From Halieaceae bacterium (lineage in GTDB: Bacteria; Pseudomonadota; Gammaproteobacteria; Pseudomonadales; Halieaceae): a stretch of 6,932 nucleotides of DNA. A program made the position numbers and the translations under genes. The DNA lies in contig WTJR01000017.1 of assembly GCA_011524755.1 (NCBI GenBank), positions 1 to 6,932 on the forward strand, given 5' to 3'. Each line of letters begins with the position of its first letter. The first letter of the stretch is position 1. Positions 1-6,142 of the stretch are shown here, one piece after another. The notes under the pieces were generated by a model. That model was not told where the DNA came from. It was given only the letters and a program-made list of their open reading frames with translations, and did no database searches.

Positions 1-713
1 TGCAGAAATACAGTTGACCGGACGGGGATCGCTTTTTTGGGTTTTTTACCCGGAAAGTCGGCTGGTCGATTTTCAATGCGCGCTTGACAGTCATCGGACA
101 TGGGGCAGTACAGGCAGCCGGGATTTGATTTGGTGCACAGCGTTGCTCCCAAATCCATGATGCCTTGAGTGTAGTCGGCAGTTCGCGTCCTTGGTGTGTG
201 TGATTCTGATGCCGCCCAGAGCGCTGCCAGTACGTCTGCCTTACCGGGCCAGCCTTCGATAGCGTGGAATCGAGCCAATACGCGCTTAACGTTGCCATCC
301 AATATTGGTGCCCACCCGCCGTGTCCAAGGGTCACAATGGCGCCGGCTGTCGATCTGCCAATGCCGGGTAATGTCTCTAGTGCTTCGACGGAGCTGGGAA
401 ACTCCCCATCAAAATCGCTGACAACCATTTGTGCTGCGCGGTGCATGTTGCGTGCGCGAGCGTAGTAACCGAGCCCGGTCCATAAACTCAGGACATCGTC
501 GAGAGGCGCTTCTGCTAGATCTGTTACGGACGGATAGACCGACATGAATCGGGTGTAGTACGGAATGACGGTCGAGACCTGTGTTTGTTGCAGCATGATC
601 TCGGAGACCCAGACGCGGTAGGGCGTTTTGTCCTGCTGCCAAGGAAGAGAGGTTCGACCGTACTCGTCAAACCAGGACAAAAGTCGCTCTGAAAATGAGG
701 GAAGCTGAGTCAT
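1..713 (-). CDS. mutY: Adenine DNA glycosylase MutY, N-terminal 237 residues (cut by window edge)
   Basis: MutY removes adenine mispaired with 8-oxoguanine (or G) and so prevents G:C to T:A transversions. The frame reads from the ATG at 713-711 on the minus strand to the left edge without a stop. Visible in order: the LPW motif near residue 23; SEIMLQQTQV with the general-acid glutamate E38; GLGYYARARN with Y83; the helix-hairpin-helix LPGIGRSTAGAI at 115-126; ILDGNVKRV with catalytic D139; and the 4Fe-4S cluster cysteines C193, C200, C203 and C209 in the C-X6-C-X2-C-X5-C pattern. PGKKPKK at 221-227 begins the linker to the NUDIX-like 8-oxoG recognition domain, which lies outside the window. 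The N-terminus lines up with the E. coli protein as I remember it, and no start lies further upstream in frame before a stop in the region I read. No clear Shine-Dalgarno precedes the ATG (CAGCTCATCTT). It is transcribed divergently from hisB. Identification is firm; the C-terminal part is unseen. Confidence 0.97.
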   Translation of the reverse strand, partial: MTQLPSFSERLLSWFDEYGRTSLPWQQDKTPYRVWVSEIMLQQTQVSTVIPYYTRFMSVYPSVTDLAEAPLDDVLSLWTGLGYYARARNMHRAAQMVVSDFDGEFPSSVEALETLPGIGRSTAGAIVTLGHGGWAPILDGNVKRVLARFHAIEGWPGKADVLAALWAASESHTPRTRTADYTQGIMDLGATLCTKSNPGCLYCPMSDDCQARIENRPADFPGKKPKKAIPVRSTVFL

Positions 714-801
714 AAGATGAGCTGTTAAGCGCTTTGCTATACAATCCGCGGCCTAGTGTAGCGTCTCGGCGCAAAAGCCGACCCAAGTTTAGGAAAAACA
801 G
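714..801. promoter_or_regulatory. Divergent mutY/hisB intergenic region, probable promoter region
   Basis: These 88 bp separate two divergent genes, so they should hold the mutY start signals and probably a promoter for the his cluster. Seen on the plus strand: TACAAT at 740-745, a 5 of 6 match to a sigma-70 -10 box, but with no convincing -35 box at the right distance. Also seen are a perfect 8-bp palindrome AAGCGCTT at 727-734 and a weak hairpin TCGGC/GCCGA at 766-770 and 777-781 with a 6-nt loop. There is no run of histidine codons and no terminator-antiterminator structure, so a his attenuator of the enteric kind is not supported. Promoter placement is an inference from gene orientation. 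Confidence 0.35.
791..794 (+). promoter_or_regulatory. Shine-Dalgarno site of hisB
   Basis: AGGA lies 7 nt before the hisB ATG at 802, the usual spacing. It supports this ATG as the start; the resulting protein begins at the point expected for the family. Confidence 0.6.
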
Positions 802-1410
802 ATGGACAACGCTCAAACGCCCGTGCGTGAAGCCACAGTCTCACGAGATACACTTGAGACTCAAATCACCGTATCGGTCTGCCTGGATGGAACAGGAAAA
901 GCTGAGTTTGATACGGGCTTACCCTTCCTCGAGCACATGCTTGATCAGATAGCCCGTCACGGGATGGTTGATCTCAACATCAAGGCCAATGGCGATCTGC
1001 ACATCGATGCGCATCACACGGTAGAGGACATCGGTATTACGCTCGGTCAGGCGCTGGCAAAAGCTGTGGGCGATCGTCGCGGCATACTCCGCTATGGGCA
1101 TGCTTATGTGCCGCTGGATGAAGCCTTGTCTCGCGTTGTTATCGATTTTTCGGGCCGTCCTAGCCTTCACTACGATGTGCCGTTTACCCGCGCCTCAGTA
1201 GGCGATTTTGATGTCGATCTATTTGCAGAGTTCTTTCACGGGTTGGTCAATCACGCGCACCTGACCTTGCACATCGACAATTTGAAGGGTGAGAACAGTC
1301 ACCACCAAGCCGAGACCGTATTTAAGGCATTCGGTAGAGCGCTTCGTATGGCAGTCTCTGCAGATGAGCGCGCGCCTTCGGCAATGCCATCAACCAAAGG
1401 CGTTCTGTAA
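802..1410 (+). CDS. hisB: Imidazoleglycerol-phosphate dehydratase HisB (monofunctional)
   Basis: Cytosolic enzyme that dehydrates imidazole glycerol phosphate to imidazole acetol phosphate in histidine synthesis. It is a manganese enzyme built from an internal duplication. At 202 residues it has the length of the stand-alone dehydratase (about 195-200) and lacks the N-terminal histidinol-phosphatase domain of enteric HisB. Visible motifs: LPFLEHMLDQIARHG at 40-54 (H45, H53); the first metal-binding HHTVED at 71-76 (H71, H72, E75); SGRP at 117-120; PFTRASVG at 127-134; and the matching second half GENSHHQAE at 163-171 (H167, H168, E171). The C-terminus MPSTKG is typical. It is the first gene of the cluster in this window, with hisH starting 4 bp after its stop. 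The product, IGP, is made by HisH-HisF from the same cluster. Nothing is missing or odd. Confidence is very high. Confidence 0.98.
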   Translation: MDNAQTPVREATVSRDTLETQITVSVCLDGTGKAEFDTGLPFLEHMLDQIARHGMVDLNIKANGDLHIDAHHTVEDIGITLGQALAKAVGDRRGILRYGHAYVPLDEALSRVVIDFSGRPSLHYDVPFTRASVGDFDVDLFAEFFHGLVNHAHLTLHIDNLKGENSHHQAETVFKAFGRALRMAVSADERAPSAMPSTKGVL

Positions 1411-1414
1411 ATCC

Positions 1415-2062
1415 ATGACGCAAACGGTTGCCGTTATCGATTACGGCATGGGCAATCTTCACTCCGTTGAAAGCGCACTGCGAGAGGCAGGCGCAAGCGA
1501 TGTTGTAGTCACAGCAGATGCCGAGGCAATTTTGGCGGCAGATCGCATCGTGTTTCCCGGGGTTGGTGCCATTCGCGACTGTCTTGCCGAGTTTCGCCGA
1601 CTGGGTTGCGAAACAACGCTTCGTCTAGCCGTCGACCGCGGTACGCCCGTATTGGGAATTTGCGTTGGCATGCAGTCGCTCATGGCGCGATCAGAAGAGA
1701 ATGGCGGTGTTGATTGTCTGGGCTTCTTTGATGGAACAGTCACGCGCTTCCCAAGGAATCACAGTGATACCGATGGCACCAAGCTGAAGGTTCCTCACAT
1801 GGGCTGGAATCAGGTGTCGCAAAACCAGAACCACCCACTTTGGGACGGAATTGCGGACAACGCGTATTTCTATTTCGTGCACAGCTTCTTTCTACCTGAG
1901 GCGGAATCTGATTACGTGGCGGGATCCTTCGACTACGGCATCAAGGGCAGTGCAGCCGTCGCCAAAGACAACGTGTTTGCTACTCAGTTTCACCCTGAAA
2001 AAAGCCATGATAACGGCTTGAAGCTGCTCGCTAACTTTTTGACATGGGACGGCACATGCTAG
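1415..2062 (+). CDS. hisH: Imidazole glycerol phosphate synthase, glutamine amidotransferase subunit HisH
   Basis: Class I (triad) glutaminase that supplies ammonia through the HisF barrel for conversion of PRFAR to IGP and AICAR. The protein is 215 residues. Visible: the N-terminal strand AVIDYGMGNLHSV at 6-18; the oxyanion-strand PGVGA at 48-52; the nucleophile elbow GICVGMQ with C83; PHMGWN at 127-132; YFVHSF at 153-158; and QFHPEKS at 191-197 with H193 and E195. The catalytic triad C83-H193-E195 is therefore complete. The open frame extends upstream to 1289, inside hisB, but the ATG at 1415 is chosen because the protein then begins directly at the conserved first strand. The start lies 4 bp after the hisB stop; AAAGG at 1396-1400 is 14 nt upstream, rather far for a Shine-Dalgarno, so coupling to hisB translation is likely. 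The 3' end overlaps hisA by 7 bp. Confidence 0.97.
   Translation: MTQTVAVIDYGMGNLHSVESALREAGASDVVVTADAEAILAADRIVFPGVGAIRDCLAEFRRLGCETTLRLAVDRGTPVLGICVGMQSLMARSEENGGVDCLGFFDGTVTRFPRNHSDTDGTKLKVPHMGWNQVSQNQNHPLWDGIADNAYFYFVHSFFLPEAESDYVAGSFDYGIKGSAAVAKDNVFATQFHPEKSHDNGLKLLANFLTWDGTC
2046..2049 (+). promoter_or_regulatory. Shine-Dalgarno site that decides the hisA start
   Basis: GGGA lies 6 nt before the ATG at 2056. The alternative in-frame ATG at 2044 has only a T-rich stretch upstream and no purine-rich site, and would add four residues (MGRH) ahead of the conserved MLVIPAIDLKDG. This favours 2056. Confidence 0.55.
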
Positions 2063-2799
2063 TTATACCTGCAATCGACCTGAAAGATGGGCAATGCGTT
2101 CGCTTGCGGCAGGGCGATATGGAAGACAGCACGGTGTTTTCTGATGATCCAGTCGCCACGGCGGAGCGTTGGGCAGAAGCGACGGCGCGCAGGCTGCACA
2201 TGGTTGACCTCAATGGTGCGTTTGCAGGCAAGCCCAAGAATGCTGAAGCGGTCCGGGCGATTACCCGTGCGCTTCCCAGCTTGCCTGTTCAAATCGGCGG
2301 CGGCATACGCGATTGCGCGACCATCGAAAGCTACCTCAATGCCGGTGTGAGCTACGTCATTATTGGAACAGCCGCGGTCAAGGACCCGGAATTTGTTCGT
2401 GAAGCCTGTGAGCGGTTTCCGGGGCACATTATCGTAGGCATTGATGCCAAGGCTGGATTTGTCGCGACCGATGGCTGGGCTGAGACCAGTACCGTACTTG
2501 CCGTAGACCTGGCGCGTGATTTTCGAGACGCCGGTGTCGAGGCGATCGTGTACACGGATATCGAGCGAGACGGGATGATGCAGGGCGTCAACGTCAGTGC
2601 AACGGTTAATCTGGCCAAAGAGGGCGGCTTACCCGTGATTGCCTCAGGCGGTGTGACCAATATTGAGGACATTCGTGTTCTTTCCGAGGTGGCGCATAAC
2701 GGCATTGTTGGCGCCATTACGGGTCGCGCTATTTACGAAGGGACATTAGATGTTGCCCAAGCGCAGGCGTTGGCGGATCAAGTGAGTGCAATGCAGTGA
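2056..2799 (+). CDS. hisA: ProFAR isomerase HisA
   Basis: 1-(5-phosphoribosyl)-5-[(5-phosphoribosylamino)methylideneamino]imidazole-4-carboxamide isomerase: an Amadori rearrangement that makes PRFAR, the substrate of HisF-HisH. It is a (beta/alpha)8 barrel of 247 residues, the normal length (about 240-250). Visible: PAIDLKDG at 5-12 with catalytic D8; VDLNGAF at 50-56; the first phosphate loop QIGGGIR at 79-85; GIDAK at 128-132 with the second catalytic aspartate D130; YTDIERDGMMQG at 166-177; and the second phosphate loop ASGGV at 196-200. The two half-barrel phosphate sites reflect the known duplication shared with HisF. Its start overlaps the last 7 bp of hisH (ATG at 2056, hisH TAG at 2060-2062), and its TGA overlaps the hisF GTG by 4 bp. 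Such overlaps suggest translational coupling of the subunits. The ATG at 2044 is a less likely alternative start. Confidence 0.97.
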   Translation: MLVIPAIDLKDGQCVRLRQGDMEDSTVFSDDPVATAERWAEATARRLHMVDLNGAFAGKPKNAEAVRAITRALPSLPVQIGGGIRDCATIESYLNAGVSYVIIGTAAVKDPEFVREACERFPGHIIVGIDAKAGFVATDGWAETSTVLAVDLARDFRDAGVEAIVYTDIERDGMMQGVNVSATVNLAKEGGLPVIASGGVTNIEDIRVLSEVAHNGIVGAITGRAIYEGTLDVAQAQALADQVSAMQ

Positions 2800-3563
2800 G
2801 CCTGGCGAAGCGCATTATTCCCTGCCTCGACGTCGATCAGGGGCGTGTTGTCAAAGGCGTGAACTTCGTAGGCATTCGCGACGCGGGTGATCCTATCGAG
2901 ATCGCTCGTCGCTACAACGACGCAGGCGCTGATGAAATCACCTTCCTGGATATCACAGCTAGTCACGAGCAGCGCGATACCACTTATAGAACCGTTGAGC
3001 AGATCGCGTCTCAGGTGTTCATTCCACTTACGGTTGGTGGTGGCGTACGAGCTGTTACTGATATCCGCCGCTTGCTGAACGCCGGCGCAGACAAGGTCAG
3101 CATCAATACGGCAGCTATTTTCAATCCGGATCTTGTTCGCGAGTCAGCTGAGCGATTTGGTTCCCAGTGCATTGTGGTCGCGATGGATGTAAAAGCACTC
3201 GACGATGGCTCAGGACGTTATGAGTTATTTACCCACGGGGGTCGCAAACCAACAGGCATAGAAGCCATTGAGTGGGCCCAAAAAATGGCTGATTTTGGTG
3301 CTGGTGAAATTTTATTGACCAGCATGGATCGTGATGGAACCAAGGACGGCTATGACTTGCCGATTACGAGAGCCATCTCCGATGCGGTGGACATTCCCGT
3401 GATTGCTTCAGGAGGTGTTGGAACGCTAGATCATCTCGTGGCGGGGTTTACCGAAGGCGGAGCGGATGCGGTTCTAGCGGCGAGTATTTTCCACTTTGGC
3501 ACGTATACAGTGGCCGAAGCAAAAGCGCACTTAGCTCAATCTGGAATTGCGATTAGAACGTAG
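2796..3563 (+). CDS. hisF: Imidazole glycerol phosphate synthase, cyclase subunit HisF
   Basis: Cyclase half of IGP synthase: uses ammonia from HisH to convert PRFAR to IGP and AICAR, the latter feeding back into purine synthesis. It is a (beta/alpha)8 barrel of 255 residues, normal for the family. Visible: LAKRIIPCLDV at 3-13 with catalytic D12; GADEITFLDITAS at 44-56; the phosphate loop VGGGVR at 80-85; GADKVSINTAA at 97-107; VVAMDVK at 127-133 with the second catalytic aspartate D131; GAGEILLTSMDRDGTKDGYD at 168-187; and the second phosphate loop IASGGVGT at 203-210. The start codon is GTG, in a GTGA overlap with the hisA stop. Only a weak AAGTGAG lies 9 nt upstream, so initiation probably depends on ribosomes finishing hisA. 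It is the last gene of the cluster; no hisI or hisE follows, as ctpA comes in from the other strand 11 bp later. Confidence 0.98.
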   Translation: MSLAKRIIPCLDVDQGRVVKGVNFVGIRDAGDPIEIARRYNDAGADEITFLDITASHEQRDTTYRTVEQIASQVFIPLTVGGGVRAVTDIRRLLNAGADKVSINTAAIFNPDLVRESAERFGSQCIVVAMDVKALDDGSGRYELFTHGGRKPTGIEAIEWAQKMADFGAGEILLTSMDRDGTKDGYDLPITRAISDAVDIPVIASGGVGTLDHLVAGFTEGGADAVLAASIFHFGTYTVAEAKAHLAQSGIAIRT

Positions 3564-3579
3564 TAAGCGCTAACTTACT
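3562..3579. terminator. Inverted repeat at the hisF/ctpA convergent junction (possible terminator)
   Basis: AGTAAG at 3562-3567 and CTTACT at 3574-3579 form a 6-bp stem around a 6-nt loop (CGCTAA). The left arm carries most of the hisF stop TAG and the right arm contains the ctpA stop (TAA on the minus strand). No T-run follows on either strand and the stem is not GC-rich, so it is not a canonical intrinsic terminator. The position between convergent genes is the main argument. Confidence 0.3.
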
Positions 3580-4954
3580 CTTCGTCTGAAGATGAATCTT
3601 CAGAGTCTGCGTCAACATCACTTAGCGGTGTTTCTCCCAAGCTTTGATAGACGTTAATGCCCTTAAGTAAGGTAAAGGCCTCATAGATCTGATTGTCGTC
3701 CTCGCGCAGTGTTGCGATGGCTTCGGTCTCCGTTTCAACGTTTGATCCCGCGTTCTCAATACTCCGATTGAGGTCGGCTTCTCGAAGTCGGTTGCCTTGC
3801 TCAAGACTCGTTAACTGCGCCCGTTCAACTACCACGTCCGGCACAATACCTTCAGCCTGAATAGATCGTCCGTTGGGTGTGTAATAGAGCGACGTCGTTA
3901 ATTTCAGGGCTTTGGTGTCAGAGACTGGAAGTACGGTTTGAACCGAGCCTTTCCCAAAACTTTGAGTGCCCATAATGACCGCTCGGCCGCGGTCCTGAAG
4001 CGCGCCTGCAATAATCTCAGAGGCGCTTGCTGAACCACCATTCACCAAAACCACCACGGGTACGCCCGGTAACAATTCTCCCGGTTCGGCGTTGTATGTG
4101 TTCATGGAGTCGGGGTGACGCCCTTTGGTATAGACGACCAAACCACCATCAAGGAAGTTACTGGCCATCTCGACACTGGCATTCATAACACCACCGGGGT
4201 TGTTACGGACGTCCAGAACAACACCTTTGACCTCACCTTTTTCGAGCGCTGATTCGATCGCACTGGTGACCTCGCGTCCCGAGTCTCTTTGGAAACGGGA
4301 TACTCGAATCAGCCAGTAGCCATCGTCAAGCTCACGCGATCGCACACTGGGCACGTCGATAACGCCGCGAGTGACAATCACATCAAAGGGCTGGCTTTCA
4401 CCGGCCCTGCCGATTTCAAGTGTGACTGTAGTGCCCTCCGGTCCGCGCATGTAAGTAGAGGACTCACTGGTCGACATGCCTTGCGTCGACGTGCCGTCAA
4501 TTTTGAGGATCACATCACCAGCCTTCAATCCAGCGTCGATCGCGGGTGAGCCATCAATCGGTGTAACGATGGCAATGAAGCCACCCCGATAGCCGATTTC
4601 GATGCCCAGACCCGTGAACTGGCCTTCTGTCGATTCCTGAAGGTTCTCGTAGTCATCGTCGGTGAGGTAGGCGGAGTGCGGATCGAGGCTGGTCAGCATG
4701 CCTTTCACTGCCATTTCAAAGAGCTCCGCATCAGTCACATCCTCGACGTAGCCGCGACGAATCGCATCAAAGGTATCTGCAAACAGTTGAAGCTCCTCAA
4801 ACGAGGTGCTAACCGCTGGCGGTTTCTCTTCAGTCGGCTCATTCGTCTGTGCCATGGCGACGTATGACGAGCTGAGTGCAAGCAGTGCTGTTAATAAACG
4901 GGTAGCTCTGCTGCCTGAACGACGTTCCCTAGACTTAAAACCGATATGTGCCAT
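3575..4954 (-). CDS. ctpA: Carboxy-terminal processing protease, S41 family, periplasmic (CtpA/Prc-like)
   Basis: Exported serine protease that cleaves proteins near their C-termini. Related gammaproteobacterial enzymes degrade peptidoglycan hydrolases, often with an adaptor. The protein has 459 residues. Order: signal peptide 1-35 (basic RERRSGSRATR, hydrophobic LLTALLAL, AMA before Q36); N-terminal helical domain about 50-107 with DPHSAYL at 91-97; PDZ domain about 108-196 with the GLGI carboxylate loop at 115-118; S41 core about 200-378 with VLDVRNNPGG at 246-255, SASASEI at 308-314 and GKGSVQ at 334-339. By spacing to E. coli Prc the catalytic pair is S310 and K335, with Q339 as the third residue; all are present. 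The last 15 residues are very acidic and serine-rich. The ATG lies 9 bp after the envC stop, with an AGG spanning the end of envC as a possible distant Shine-Dalgarno. Third gene of gpmI-envC-ctpA. The family is certain; substrates are unknown. Confidence 0.95.
   Translation of the reverse strand: MAHIGFKSRERRSGSRATRLLTALLALSSSYVAMAQTNEPTEEKPPAVSTSFEELQLFADTFDAIRRGYVEDVTDAELFEMAVKGMLTSLDPHSAYLTDDDYENLQESTEGQFTGLGIEIGYRGGFIAIVTPIDGSPAIDAGLKAGDVILKIDGTSTQGMSTSESSTYMRGPEGTTVTLEIGRAGESQPFDVIVTRGVIDVPSVRSRELDDGYWLIRVSRFQRDSGREVTSAIESALEKGEVKGVVLDVRNNPGGVMNASVEMASNFLDGGLVVYTKGRHPDSMNTYNAEPGELLPGVPVVVLVNGGSASASEIIAGALQDRGRAVIMGTQSFGKGSVQTVLPVSDTKALKLTTSLYYTPNGRSIQAEGIVPDVVVERAQLTSLEQGNRLREADLNRSIENAGSNVETETEAIATLREDDNQIYEAFTLLKGINVYQSLGETPLSDVDADSEDSSSDEE
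3585..3604. terminator. Perfect 8-bp hairpin inside the 3' end of ctpA (possible terminator for hisF)
   Basis: TCTGAAGA at 3585-3592 and TCTTCAGA at 3597-3604 form an 8-bp stem with a TGAA loop. It sits 22 nt past the hisF stop and within the codons for the acidic tail of ctpA, 5 nt from the inverted repeat at 3562-3579. No T-run follows on either strand. It could stop or stabilise hisF transcripts, but it may simply result from the repetitive acidic and serine codons. Confidence 0.28.
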
Positions 4955-4963
4955 GCGTATCTG

Positions 4964-6133
4964 CTACCTAATCCAATTGGCCGGATTGACCGGAGTGCCA
5001 CCTGAGCGTATCTCAAAGTACAAAGCCGGCTCAGTAGCCCCGCCACTTGAGCCAACGCGAGCAATGACCTCTCCCGGCGCCACCCACTCACCTGTCTCTT
5101 TGAGAAGGCTCTCGTTGTGTCCGTAAAGACTCATCCAGCCATCACCGTGGTCAACGATGGTAAGCAAACCCTGTCCTCGTAGCCAGTCTGCGTAAATGAC
5201 GCGCCCATAATGAACCGACCGTACGGACGATCCCCGGTCCGCGGGGATCAGCCAGCCTTGCCATCTCAGATCACCGCGTTCTCGTTTTTGGCCGAACCGA
5301 GTTTTGCTGGCGCCATCGAGTGGCGCTCGTAGCTTGCCTTTAAGTGCGGCGAAATCATCGTATTCGCCTTCGAGCGACAGGTTGGCCAGACGCTCCAGAA
5401 GCTCGGCAAGTAGCGTGTTGAGTCGAACAGAATCGGCGCGCAGAGCCGCCACTTGTTTACCATCGCGGGCAAGCGATGCCGATAACTGGTCGATGAGCGC
5501 TTTCTGTTCCAAACGCTGACTCACTAATTTTGCACGTGTTTGGGTCAGCAATGCGCGGTCTTTTTCTTGTGCTTCCTGTGCGGCCGCGAGTTGAACACGG
5601 TTAGCATCGAGCTGGAGTACCGCCGCCTTAAATTCGTCGATCGTATCGAGCTGTTGATTAAGCAGTAAGTTGAAGTAGGCGAGATTCCGCTCCGTTTCCT
5701 GTGGCGCACTGTCGCCAAACAGAATCTTAAGATCGCCACCCTGTTTCAACACCGAAAAAATACCGATGCTTGTCTCTAAAGTCTCTTGTAGCTCATTTAT
5801 CCTGCGCTCGATGCGTAAGCCATCAGCTTCAAGCTCGTTGATAGCTCGCTGACGTTGCTCAAGGCTGACCTGTGTCTTTCGCAAGGCTTCGTTAGCACGA
5901 CCAATTGCGATGTCTGTATCGCGGAGCTGTGACTGGATCTCATCCCGCTCCTTTGACTGCGAGGTAATCAGTTGCTCTAGCGTCGCGATTTCATCGTTAA
6001 TTGCTTTAATCGCAGCGCGTGCTTCCGCCTCACTTGTGAGCTCGTTACTGTCGGCGAAGGCGGGATAGGGGTCCAGCAGCATAGAGGCACTCACCACTGC
6101 CAGAGCGTGAATCCAAAGCCGAGAAAAAGTCAT
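4964..6133 (-). CDS. envC: EnvC-like murein hydrolase activator (coiled coil plus degenerate LytM domain)
   Basis: Periplasmic regulator that, in E. coli, is recruited by FtsEX and activates the amidases AmiA and AmiB for septal peptidoglycan splitting. The protein has 389 residues (E. coli EnvC is about 419). Order: signal peptide 1-27 (short n-region with R5, hydrophobic ALAVVSASMLL, AFA before D28); long coiled coil about 32-125; a less regular segment about 125-165; a second coiled coil about 165-255; LytM/M23 domain about 268-389. The LytM zinc ligands are largely gone: the first H-x3-D region reads QGWLIPA (292-298) and the final HxH motif reads ALYFE (370-374), as in E. coli EnvC (SLYFE), although H329 and H339 remain. 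An activator rather than an enzyme is therefore predicted. The start lies 9 bp after the gpmI stop with no good Shine-Dalgarno, suggesting coupled translation; ctpA follows after 9 bp. NlpD is a related alternative, but there is no lipobox or LysM domain. Confidence 0.93.
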   Translation of the reverse strand: MTFSRLWIHALAVVSASMLLDPYPAFADSNELTSEAEARAAIKAINDEIATLEQLITSQSKERDEIQSQLRDTDIAIGRANEALRKTQVSLEQRQRAINELEADGLRIERRINELQETLETSIGIFSVLKQGGDLKILFGDSAPQETERNLAYFNLLLNQQLDTIDEFKAAVLQLDANRVQLAAAQEAQEKDRALLTQTRAKLVSQRLEQKALIDQLSASLARDGKQVAALRADSVRLNTLLAELLERLANLSLEGEYDDFAALKGKLRAPLDGASKTRFGQKRERGDLRWQGWLIPADRGSSVRSVHYGRVIYADWLRGQGLLTIVDHGDGWMSLYGHNESLLKETGEWVAPGEVIARVGSSGGATEPALYFEIRSGGTPVNPANWIR

Positions 6134-6142
6134 TTTGATTAA

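Noticed and set aside
714..801. A histidine-operon attenuator or leader peptide upstream of hisB.
   Set aside because: No short frame rich in histidine codons and no strong terminator with a T-run is present; the TCGGC/GCCGA hairpin is too weak.
734..952. A 72-codon plus-strand frame starting before hisB and overlapping its beginning.
   Set aside because: It reads through hisB in another frame, starts at a TTG with no ribosome site, and its basic, low-complexity protein resembles no family. It is a shadow of hisB.
1289..1414. An upstream extension of hisH inside hisB by 42 residues.
   Set aside because: The extension lies wholly within conserved hisB coding sequence, and HisH proteins begin at the strand reached from the ATG at 1415.
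2059..2717. Two antisense frames of about 120 codons opposite hisA (2059-2427 and 2352-2717).
   Set aside because: They mirror the codon pattern of hisA, and their translations have no recognisable domain or start signal.
726..3571. The octamer TAAGCGCT occurs at 726-733 and again at 3564-3571, bracketing the hisBHAF cluster.
   Set aside because: Eight shared bases at two places in about 7 kb is within chance. Surrounding bases do not match, and there is no transposase, target duplication or integrase.
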